From contig JAHHHT010000023.1 of assembly GCA_019359235.1 (NCBI GenBank), positions 1-64,000 of the forward strand: DNA of 64,000 nt, written 5' to 3'. Under the pieces are notes generated by a model. It had not been told where the DNA came from. It saw only the letters and a program-made list of their open reading frames with translations, and did not search any database. Positions 8,614 through 16,202 of this stretch are shown one piece after another (the stretch's first letter is position 1; each line of letters begins with the position of its first letter). Source of the DNA: Oscillatoria princeps RMCB-10. GTDB taxonomy: Bacteria; Cyanobacteriota; Cyanobacteriia; Cyanobacteriales; Oscillatoriaceae. Position numbers and translations under genes: made by a program.

Positions 8614-8718
8614 TATAGCGAGTCTAAATGATTTGCGCAACCGCTGGGGGCCCAGAACCCCGGTTTCTTTAAGAAACCGGGGTTCTGAAATTTACACGAA
8701 GGATTTAGACGCGCTATA
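8614..8718. repeat. MITE-like element with a palindrome nested inside
   Basis: The outer arms TATAGCGAGTCTAAAT (8614-8629) and ATTTAGACGCGCTATA (8703-8718) form an imperfect terminal inverted repeat. Inside lies an independent perfect hairpin with 17-bp arms (8653-8687, AGAACCCCGGTTTCTT and its complement). The same outer arms recur at 62986-63088 around a different inner hairpin. No coding capacity. Confidence 0.75.
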
Positions 8719-8792
8719 TAACTGAGTGCGCAGGGTATTAATAGTAGCGTAAGCTTTCCCCTCGTTCCGGGGCTGCTGCCTGGGAACGCTGC

Positions 8793-9020
8793 TCAGGACG
8801 AGTCCACTAACGCAAAAATCGTCGTCTGCTTATCTGGGGATCTCGCTTCTTTGAGTCGCTCCGCGCTAGGATTTTCGTTAGGATTGACATTGAATGTCCC
8901 GTCTGCGGTAGTGACAGGCAACCGCCGCACTTTAAAGCTGCGGTGAGTTGCGAGCCGGTGGGCAACTGGCTCCGCATCCGCAGCCGGTCGTTTCAAATTG
9001 GCGTTCGGCTCATCGTTCCT
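8793..9020 (-). pseudogene. Remnant of a caspase-like gene (N-terminal fragment)
   Basis: The open frame has no good start. Read in frame from about 9020 it contains NLKRPAADAEPVAH, then SFKVRRLP, DGTFNVNPN and PSAERLKEA. These match the region after the first strand of the neighbouring caspases, for example LEKPAGDAEAIAQLLEKP and WSVRRLPE in the gene at 16151-18910. The VVGINRY start, the His loop and the Cys loop are all missing, and the frame ends in unrelated sequence. It is a decayed fourth paralogue between two intact units. Confidence 0.65.
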
Positions 9021-9102
9021 CTACGCTCGTGCAGTTCCAACAGGGTGAATGCGGCTAATCTTCATCGTGACGCTTTACTATTTGTAACCCAAGTTGCTAC
9101 TT

Positions 9103-9153
9103 AAGGAGGCAGAGCCTCCTTTCGCGGCGTTCCCAGGCAGAGCCTGGAAACGC
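9103..9153. repeat. GGAGGCAGAGCCTCC / CCCAGGCAGAGCCTGG repeat
   Basis: Two adjacent palindromes, AAGGAGGCAGAGCCTCCTT (9103-9121) and a CGTTCCCAGGCAGAGCCTGG unit (9129-9148). Related copies lie at 8767-8792, 26296-26348 and 34363-34521. It is a common dispersed cyanobacterial repeat, here downstream of the phosphorylase-like gene. Confidence 0.75.
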
Positions 9154-9182
9154 GGGATATCTGTCAAGGTTATGGGCGGGAT

Positions 9183-10733
9183 TTAGACTTTAACACTGCA
9201 CAAAAATTGCCTGGCTTTTGCCATGACCTCTGATTCGGAACACCGGCTAGGGCGATAGAATATGGAAATGATAGGCTGTTGCGATTTATTGCAAAGCTTT
9301 AGATATCTTTTCCCATCCTGACCGACCGCATTCCCATCCACAGGTATTTCTACTTTCTCTCCTGGCAGTTTATGGAGCCAAATTCCTACTTCTGAATCGT
9401 AAGGCTCATTCCCGCAAAGCCAGCTAAACAATTCATCCAGAAACTGGACGTTCATACTTTTTATCTTAACGGTCTGGTTAGCCACCAGCCATTGATAGGG
9501 GTAAAGACCAAAAGAAATCATGGCTAAATCGAATAAAGGTTGACCTGAAGCCGACTCTAACCTATGCCTTTTCTCCAATTCTAAATAATCATCTCTTAAA
9601 TAGTTTTGAGCAGCTAAATTGTCGATTTTTGGCAAGCAAGACTTTAAAATTTTACATTGGGCCTTCAATTTCTCCCAAGTAGCGTCCGGATCTTCCATCT
9701 GGCAGTCACAAATCCGAGGAAGAATTTGGCGATAGAGTCTCTTATATTCATTATCTCCATCGCGCATCAACAATTCTGTCTCGTCTAAAATCAGTCCGTC
9801 AAGGTGCAGCAAAATCAGGTGTCTGCCGATCGCGCGGCATTGAGGAATGTTGGCATTGGTGAGTAACCAACGCACTTCCTGTAGAGGATCGAGCTTTGGA
9901 TTGCTATTTTGGCAATCTTGAATCAACCACCCGATATTTTCCTTTTCATCGATAAATGTTTTGGTTTCGACTCCGAGTTCTTGCAGAACCCTAGAAAATA
10001 TACCTAATGAATTTCGATCGGAGAGGACGATATCCAGTCCATTTTTCTCAGTTTTATGTTTAAAAGCAGTTAAAAAATCATTAACTTTTACCTCAGCTAG
10101 ATCGTTCATCCATGCGGAGAGAATTTTGGTATCCTTACCCAGTTTGACATCCACGATCGCATGAGTGCAGCGCATCGCTATTTTCTTGGAGAGGATAGAG
10201 GCATAAGTAAGATAAACATTCGTCATCAGGTTGGTTTCTCGACGTCGTGCCATCAAGGCTTTATCGATGGGAGTTAAAGCATCATCTTGCTGACAAATCG
10301 TGCCTCCAGATTCAAGGCATTTTCGTTTGATAGCTGCAGGATCTGAGGTAAAAGTCAACCCCCCACTTGCTAAAATGTCTATTGTTCCGCCGCCTTTACC
10401 ATCGGTGGAAATCTTAGGGACAACCCTAGTGTATTTGCCTTTCTGTTTAGTCTGTTCAGCGGCAACCATTAACCACAGATACCCAAAAATGGGCGTAATA
10501 TTGGCCACACCTCCTGTAGAGGCGAGATCCCATCTTTGCAAACTGGTATCGTCCCAAAGATATTTCAAGATTGATGCCATGTCGGAATCAGACATGGCGG
10601 CGGTAAACGCATTGAGATTATCTTTGCTGCTTTGAAGTTGAATAAGCAGGCTATCAATTTCTTTTTGCAGGGCGGCAGATTTATCTCCCTGCTTGATTCG
10701 TGCAAAAATATTTTGAAACTCTGGCGCTTTCAT
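9183..10733 (-). CDS. Divergent thymidine/pyrimidine nucleoside phosphorylase homologue
   Basis: A 516-aa protein, recognised by motif order as the thymidine/AMP phosphorylase fold. DLASTGGV (69-76) sits where the family has DKHSTGGVGD, followed by VPKIS..GKGGGTIDILAS (105-123), DALTPIDKALMARRRET (151-167; family LxPADKxLYALRDxT), YASILSKKIA (177-186), AIVDVKLG (192-199) and VLSDRNSLG. The phosphate-loop STGG and the Arg and Ser/Lys of the pyrimidine site are kept, but the Lys-His before STGG is Leu-Ala, so normal phosphorolysis is doubtful. A C-terminal segment (VGIWLHKLPGEKVE, then EVMAKARQFL) matches the usual C-terminal lobe. The start at ATG 10733 has GGGAG upstream and follows the kinase gene by about 50 bp. 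Confidence 0.75.
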   Translation of the reverse strand: MKAPEFQNIFARIKQGDKSAALQKEIDSLLIQLQSSKDNLNAFTAAMSDSDMASILKYLWDDTSLQRWDLASTGGVANITPIFGYLWLMVAAEQTKQKGKYTRVVPKISTDGKGGGTIDILASGGLTFTSDPAAIKRKCLESGGTICQQDDALTPIDKALMARRRETNLMTNVYLTYASILSKKIAMRCTHAIVDVKLGKDTKILSAWMNDLAEVKVNDFLTAFKHKTEKNGLDIVLSDRNSLGIFSRVLQELGVETKTFIDEKENIGWLIQDCQNSNPKLDPLQEVRWLLTNANIPQCRAIGRHLILLHLDGLILDETELLMRDGDNEYKRLYRQILPRICDCQMEDPDATWEKLKAQCKILKSCLPKIDNLAAQNYLRDDYLELEKRHRLESASGQPLFDLAMISFGLYPYQWLVANQTVKIKSMNVQFLDELFSWLCGNEPYDSEVGIWLHKLPGEKVEIPVDGNAVGQDGKRYLKLCNKSQQPIISIFYRPSRCSESEVMAKARQFLCSVKV

Positions 10734-10782
10734 AATTTGACACTCCCGATCCGTTTGAGACATTTGTATGTATGCTGTTAGG

Positions 10783-13700
10783 CTAGGCTTGGGATTTGCT
10801 GTTAGGCAAGACGGCATCTAGATGCCACGCGGACGCTAGGAAAGCAAAAACAGCGGTACAGCCGCTAGAGGCTTTAAATTTCTTAGTTTGGGACGGGAAT
10901 TTTACAGCGTTGAAGAAGTACGCCGCTAAGGCCCACTTTAATTCCTCGGGCATCAGCTTGCACTGTTCCAAGCCAAAACGCCGAATAGCCTTGATGATTT
11001 TTAAGGCATTGCTAATGGGTATCAATAGGACATCGGAAGGGGCTGAGAACTCTTCATCGCTTCTCACTTTAGTTATAAAGAACTCGGTTTCATCGCCGAG
11101 AAAGTCCAAAGCCTGCAAGCTCCAGCAAAGTAGCTGATAGCACCTAGAGGCGTGAGAGGAACGCGATAGGGTGGCTAACACTGCTAAATAGGGAGAAAGG
11201 TGATGGTTCCAAATTTCTACCTCTAGTTTTGCTAAGTCAAAGGCAATCATTCCTTGTTCTTTGACCAATTCAAAATCGATGAGCCAGCCCACGGTTTCGT
11301 TGGCAGGATAAAGGATATTATTCAAATTTAAATCGCCGTGGATTGGCCCTGCATGGGCGGGAATTGTATAATGATGAGGCAGAATCGATTGATTTCCAAA
11401 AACCTTTAACGGCGAGGTCAGCCGTTCGCTCAAATTGTTGGCTTGTTTAAAATTACTCAGGATGTACTCAAAAACATCTGCTGATGGGTGGTTAGCCGCA
11501 TCAGTTAACCAGTTAAGACTCGAAAGATTTTCGTTAATCTTCCTCTTGATTTTTTCCAGTTCTTGGTTGGTGGCATCCAGACAAGCTAACACTTTGACGC
11601 TCATGCCGGGACGAATCCAGGTTGCACCAAACCGCAAGCGGATGTCTTCGCCGCGTCCCCGCAGCAATACCTTAAATCCCAGATCGGGATGAACTAAAGT
11701 AATTGAACCGCTTCCTAAATCGCCTTCTTGCCACTCTATGGCTGACAGATACCACCCAGATAATAAAACTTGTTTATAGGGTTTTTGGAGAATCTCGTCA
11801 TCCCAATGTGAAGGCTCTTGAACGGCAGCTTTTTGACATTCTAGATTGGCTGTTTCCAGATGGAAATTGAGCTGAGTCAGCGCAAAGGATGCTAATGTCC
11901 AAGCGGCTGTGTCTTTGTATCCTTGTACTGTCTGAGATGAAAGTACGATCGCGGTTGTGGTTTGTTCATCTAAAGCCTCTCGAGAAATTAGCGGCAGAGG
12001 GACGAGCGCACCCGTGTAGAGGGGGGGGAGGACATCACCCAACCAGCGCCATAGGGGTTGTTTTTTGGAGGGTTTAGAGGTGCCTGCTTGGTAGAGGGGC
12101 AATAGTACCTCTTCTAAAGTATTTCGCAAGCGATCGAGCAAAAAACGATCGCCTCCTGGTTTTTCCAGATGCTGCTCAAACAGTTCGTTGAGCGCTCGCA
12201 GATTTTTATGGTCTTCGGGGAACCCTGCTAAAGAGTACATCAACGCCCCTTTGGGCATTTGATTGTTTTCCCCGGTTGCCAAAACAGGTTTGTGAATGAG
12301 GCTGGCAGTATAACTGTTAAGCCGTGGCTGGATAACCCTTTGATAAGCTAGGTACTCTTTCTGGACGCTCAACCAGGGGCCGATTTTGATAAAGCGGGTT
12401 GCTAGTTTATCCTGTCCGGATGTGGGGCTGACAAAGAAAGTCGCCTCGGCTTTGGATTTGCCAGTGGTGAGAACTTTGACGGGTTCAACAAAATTAGCAG
12501 CCGGGAAAAGGGTGGCGATCAGTTTCTGCAAAGTTTGCCTTTGAAAGGCTTTGCTAGCAGACTGCTCTATGCCGAGTTGCTTAATTAATTGCTGTCCTGC
12601 TGGGGTATTCGGATCGAGCTTTAGCTGGTTAGGGAATGGCACTTCTGGATAAGAGCCATAGCGAACCTCGACGAATCTGCTGAGATGCCGTTCTAGGTTA
12701 ATATAGGTTAGCTGTTCGGAAAGCTGTTTAGTAGTTGCTTGCTCTCTAGAATAGTGGTGACTTCTTTCTTTTTGAAACCCCCACGAGGCACCGCGAGATA
12801 AGCCGTCTTGAAGTTCTTCTGCTGGCTGCAGCCCTGTAAAAATAAAAGAGGGGATTTCTGGATAGAGCTGGGATAAAATATCAACGCACAGGCGACCCAT
12901 TTTGCGCCATTGCTGGCGATCGTTCGTATTGCTGTCGGGAGCGTAATCAGTCAGGGTGGGCAGCCATTCCAGATCGACAATAAAGGCGGCTATTTGAGCG
13001 CGATCGCGCTCGATCTGCGCCAGGGGAAGTGCGGCTGATATTAAGTCATATCCTGCTTGAGTGTTGGGAATCCACAGAGGCGGGGCTTTGACGGTAAAGG
13101 CTAAGGATAAATTGTTGAGCATTAAGCAAAAGCCGGCCAGGACTTCTTTCTGAAAATCCTCGCGCTTCTCAGCCCCACAGTAATAGATAGCAACCTCCTC
13201 CGTTAAGTGGGGATTAGGAGTATAAACGCCCTCCTCAAATAGGATATAATTGTTATAATCATCAAAAACATAAATAGTTGGTTTGGGCCAACCTATTAGG
13301 TGATAAATCCCCTCATAATGAGCCATTTTTTTTAAATCATATTTTTTCAACCAAGAGAATAGGCGCTCCCAAATTATTTGACGCTGCTTTGGACTGACGA
13401 TCTCCTGCTTTTTACTTAACTCTATGGCTGGGAAACATATAGAGGGCAGGGGCTTCCGTTGCTGAGTTACATAAGCAACTACTTCTTCAATATCGCTGGC
13501 TGCAATGCCCAAATTATCTTCTTCATTTTTTCGACAGATGGGCAATTCTTCTCCCTCTACATCGGGATCGCCAGAGGTCGTGAACTTGAAGACAAACTGA
13601 GCTTTCCTGTCAGTTCCCGTCCAGACAGGTTTCCAAAGTTTCTCAGTATCGCTATCGTGAACAAATGCTACTGCCACGCTTTGGGGTAATCTATCTCTTG

Positions 13701-13902
13701 AGATACTCTGTCCGCCCAAAACTCTTTCTGCTGTAATATCTTTAGGAGCGAACTGTTTCGGAGGTTTAGTGGTTGATGAAACTAGATAAACCTCATTAAA
13801 CTTTTTGCTATCCAAAAGAAGCTTTACCAATTTAAATATGCGACTTTCTGGGTTTTGGTCGCCGCAGACGATACAAGCTGTCAGATTAGTGTCAGAGAAC
13901 AC
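10783..13902 (-). CDS. Receiver-like domain fused to aminoglycoside-phosphotransferase-like kinase
   Basis: A 1039-aa protein. Residues 1-280 match nothing I know. Around 280-390 a receiver-like fold is suggested by AAFIVDLEW, YPEIPSFIFTG and GASWGFQKE, which are the positions of the phospho-Asp, Thr and Lys. A kinase N-lobe follows near 500-540 (TRFIKIGP with the ATP Lys; VQKEYLAYQR with the helix-C Glu). About 300 residues are then inserted, including an OB-like stretch (GFKVLLRGRGEDIRLRF). The C-lobe has the Brenner motif HGDLNLNNIL (855-864) and LIDFELV (DFE in place of DFG/DxD), so catalytic Asp and Asn are present. GTG 13902 is used because TAGGAGGA lies 10-12 bp upstream. The caspase gene ends 21 bp before it, so the two are co-transcribed. 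Confidence 0.78.
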   Translation of the reverse strand: MFSDTNLTACIVCGDQNPESRIFKLVKLLLDSKKFNEVYLVSSTTKPPKQFAPKDITAERVLGGQSISRDRLPQSVAVAFVHDSDTEKLWKPVWTGTDRKAQFVFKFTTSGDPDVEGEELPICRKNEEDNLGIAASDIEEVVAYVTQQRKPLPSICFPAIELSKKQEIVSPKQRQIIWERLFSWLKKYDLKKMAHYEGIYHLIGWPKPTIYVFDDYNNYILFEEGVYTPNPHLTEEVAIYYCGAEKREDFQKEVLAGFCLMLNNLSLAFTVKAPPLWIPNTQAGYDLISAALPLAQIERDRAQIAAFIVDLEWLPTLTDYAPDSNTNDRQQWRKMGRLCVDILSQLYPEIPSFIFTGLQPAEELQDGLSRGASWGFQKERSHHYSREQATTKQLSEQLTYINLERHLSRFVEVRYGSYPEVPFPNQLKLDPNTPAGQQLIKQLGIEQSASKAFQRQTLQKLIATLFPAANFVEPVKVLTTGKSKAEATFFVSPTSGQDKLATRFIKIGPWLSVQKEYLAYQRVIQPRLNSYTASLIHKPVLATGENNQMPKGALMYSLAGFPEDHKNLRALNELFEQHLEKPGGDRFLLDRLRNTLEEVLLPLYQAGTSKPSKKQPLWRWLGDVLPPLYTGALVPLPLISREALDEQTTTAIVLSSQTVQGYKDTAAWTLASFALTQLNFHLETANLECQKAAVQEPSHWDDEILQKPYKQVLLSGWYLSAIEWQEGDLGSGSITLVHPDLGFKVLLRGRGEDIRLRFGATWIRPGMSVKVLACLDATNQELEKIKRKINENLSSLNWLTDAANHPSADVFEYILSNFKQANNLSERLTSPLKVFGNQSILPHHYTIPAHAGPIHGDLNLNNILYPANETVGWLIDFELVKEQGMIAFDLAKLEVEIWNHHLSPYLAVLATLSRSSHASRCYQLLCWSLQALDFLGDETEFFITKVRSDEEFSAPSDVLLIPISNALKIIKAIRRFGLEQCKLMPEELKWALAAYFFNAVKFPSQTKKFKASSGCTAVFAFLASAWHLDAVLPNSKSQA

Positions 13903-13923
13903 AAGTAGAGATTCCTCCTACAT

Positions 13924-15510
13924 TTATTCTATAGATGCTACCACAAGTTCGTTCCGAGTCATATAAACAACGCCCGGACTCATAAAACCAACCTTGCTGA
14001 CAAACATACTGCCCAGCAGGCGCAAAATGGCATTTCTGGTGTTGGCTGCTTCCTGGGGGATGAAGATAGTTTTGCTTTCCAAAATTTGATAAGTCCAATC
14101 TGCCAGACTTTCACGCCTATCCTCTGCTGGTTCGTTGGCTCTCCAGGTAAATTCTATTCTCAGTATATTACCTGGAGCCTCAAAAAATGCACTGATGACC
14201 TGCGGTTCACTTTCTAGTTGGCGACTTTGAAATAAACAGAGAAAGAGGTCATACAAAGCCATTGCTGAAGTTCTGGCTGTCTCTGCATCTTGCAACGCAA
14301 ACACCCAGGAGTTGCTAGCTCTTGTCCGTCCTATCCAATGCTCAACGTTTTCCGTCAGCGGTTCGACATTATTGGGCCAAGATTCTTGATAAGCCATCAA
14401 AGCAATTAAGTAAGCTGCCCCTACAGAAATATGTCTTCTGCCTGCAACGATCCTATCCTGCCCGGAGAAAAATTCCCCGCAAAGGCATTTCAGAGATTCG
14501 TGGAGATAGTAAACTGATTCTTCCTGCCACCAGGAGTTAGGAAGCGGAGTTCCTCCTAGAGCATTTTCTACAGACTGCCTATAGAGAACTGCTTGGTCGC
14601 TCTCAGAATTATCGGGAGAGAAGTATCTAGAAACTTTGGTGGGACTGTGTTTCATTAAGATATCGTCGTCATCGGCGCAGAACCATTCCTCTGTTTCGCG
14701 CCACAAACGTTGCAGGCGATGCTCACTCTTCCTGCGAATATTTGAAATGCCTGTTGTGCTGGTCAGGACAATTGGGTTGCCAACATTGCTACAAATAGGA
14801 CGCTGAGTGGTTTCTGCTTTGAATTGCCTGTCAGCGGTTTCTGTTCCAAATTGACGGTTAACGGAGTTTGTAAGAGTGAGGCTAGTGACGATTCCACTCG
14901 CCTGTTGTGTAGGGTCAAGGCTTTCTAATAGTGCGCGGCTGAGGAATCCGTGTTCATCCTGAACAGCATTGGCTTCTTCAAATTCCTGGGTTGCGGTGAT
15001 GAAACAGCGATCGCGCTTTTTATCGGGTTCGGCAAGTTCGGTAAAATTAAACAATTCCCCGCTGAAACTACAATCCAGCCAGACAATTTGCTGCTGGATG
15101 GGACTATCTTGCAATACTTGGCCCAACCATTTAAGGGAAATTCCCCACTTGTTTTTTCTGGGATTTACGTCGCTGGTTCCCAGAAAACCTTCTGTAATTC
15201 CGTCCATATTTGGTGGACGAAAACCGCGTCCTGCAAAAAACAACAAAGCGGTTTCTGGCACGTTGACTTTTGGTTGGAATAAGCGGAGGATTTCATTTTT
15301 AAGATTGTCTGCCTTAACGAGTCCTTCGGGATCGACTTCCCAAACATCTTTGGAGGGATATCGCCTTACCTCGAAATGGCCATAACGTTCTAGAAGGTGG
15401 GCAACGGCTGAAGCATCGCGATCGGGAGTCGTCAGATGCTGAGATTGGCCCTTTGCATCCTTGAGGAAGGGATAGCGATTGATTCCTATTACTAGAGCTT
15501 GTCGTTTCAT
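13924..15510 (-). CDS. Pseudo-caspase: caspase fold with altered catalytic dyad
   Basis: A 528-aa protein starting MKRQALVIGINRYPFL, like the other caspases here. The histidine loop reads LLFFAGRGF (Arg95 for His; codon CGC, one transition from CAC). The cysteine loop reads WLDCSFSGE (Cys147 kept, usual Cys-His replaced by Ser-Phe). It should therefore be proteolytically weak or dead. Residues 270-528 form a separate domain I do not recognise, rich in aromatic helices (LQRLWRETEEWF, AAYLIALMAY). It is first in a minus-strand unit, 21 bp ahead of the receiver-kinase gene, with the phosphorylase homologue third. A regulatory or scaffold role is more likely than cleavage. Confidence 0.88.
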   Translation of the reverse strand: MKRQALVIGINRYPFLKDAKGQSQHLTTPDRDASAVAHLLERYGHFEVRRYPSKDVWEVDPEGLVKADNLKNEILRLFQPKVNVPETALLFFAGRGFRPPNMDGITEGFLGTSDVNPRKNKWGISLKWLGQVLQDSPIQQQIVWLDCSFSGELFNFTELAEPDKKRDRCFITATQEFEEANAVQDEHGFLSRALLESLDPTQQASGIVTSLTLTNSVNRQFGTETADRQFKAETTQRPICSNVGNPIVLTSTTGISNIRRKSEHRLQRLWRETEEWFCADDDDILMKHSPTKVSRYFSPDNSESDQAVLYRQSVENALGGTPLPNSWWQEESVYYLHESLKCLCGEFFSGQDRIVAGRRHISVGAAYLIALMAYQESWPNNVEPLTENVEHWIGRTRASNSWVFALQDAETARTSAMALYDLFLCLFQSRQLESEPQVISAFFEAPGNILRIEFTWRANEPAEDRRESLADWTYQILESKTIFIPQEAANTRNAILRLLGSMFVSKVGFMSPGVVYMTRNELVVASIE

Positions 15511-15626
15511 GCTTGCTAAATTGAATTAAGGATGATTAAATTTAGTTAATTAAATTTAACGCAAATTTAATGGTTAATCCACTTCAGTATCATCTAAAAT
15601 CTTTATCAGGAGAGGAGGGGCAATCA

Positions 15627-16202
15627 ATGAAATTAAACAAATATGTAATAAGCGGGCTAGCGGCAATTTTGTTTTCACCAGTTTTTTTCGAGATACCTGT
15701 CTTGTGGCGTTGGGCTGAAGTGAGAGCTTCAGAGCGCTTTCTTGCCAATAGTTTACCTCAACAAGCTACTACTAATTTAGAGAAACAACCAGGCATTCAC
15801 GTTTTTGGATTGCGCAGTTGCGGCTACAGTATGGCCTTGGTCAAAGCATTAGATAAGTGGGGGATTGACTATATTTACCAGGATATAGGTTCTTGGAAAG
15901 AAAGTCAAAGGACAGCGCCGGAAATGTGGGAAATAGTAAGACAGGTTCGTCCTACTCAAACGTGGAGTTTGCCAGTTGTAAACGTTAATGGAACTCTTAT
16001 CGTTGGGAATGCTTCAAATATTGAAGATGTTGCTAAAGTTCTGGCCGATCAAGGTCAACTCCCATTGCAATATATACCAATCCGTGTTGGTTTGCGTATG
16101 GGTTCGCTTCTATTTCTGGAAATTTTCTTGGTCTTGTATATCTACTTAGTTTACATACTCTCAGCATTGGTGCGTAAATCATTATCTAAAAGAACTTCAT
16201 AG
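15627..16202 (+). CDS. Membrane-anchored glutaredoxin/thioredoxin-fold protein
   Basis: A 191-aa protein with a hydrophobic N-terminal segment (about 5-24), a thioredoxin-like middle and a C-terminal membrane helix (LLFLEIFLVLYIYLVYIL). The redox site is SCGYS, a CxxS (monothiol-type) motif in VFGLRSCGYSMALVKAL. The cis-Pro is visible in TWSLPVVNVNG, as in glutaredoxins. ATG 15627 is chosen because AGGAGGGG lies 6-8 bp upstream; the open frame extends further to 15570. It diverges from the pseudo-caspase gene. Its last 52 bp overlap the end of the convergent membrane caspase gene. Confidence 0.75.
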   Translation: MKLNKYVISGLAAILFSPVFFEIPVLWRWAEVRASERFLANSLPQQATTNLEKQPGIHVFGLRSCGYSMALVKALDKWGIDYIYQDIGSWKESQRTAPEMWEIVRQVRPTQTWSLPVVNVNGTLIVGNASNIEDVAKVLADQGQLPLQYIPIRVGLRMGSLLFLEIFLVLYIYLVYILSALVRKSLSKRTS

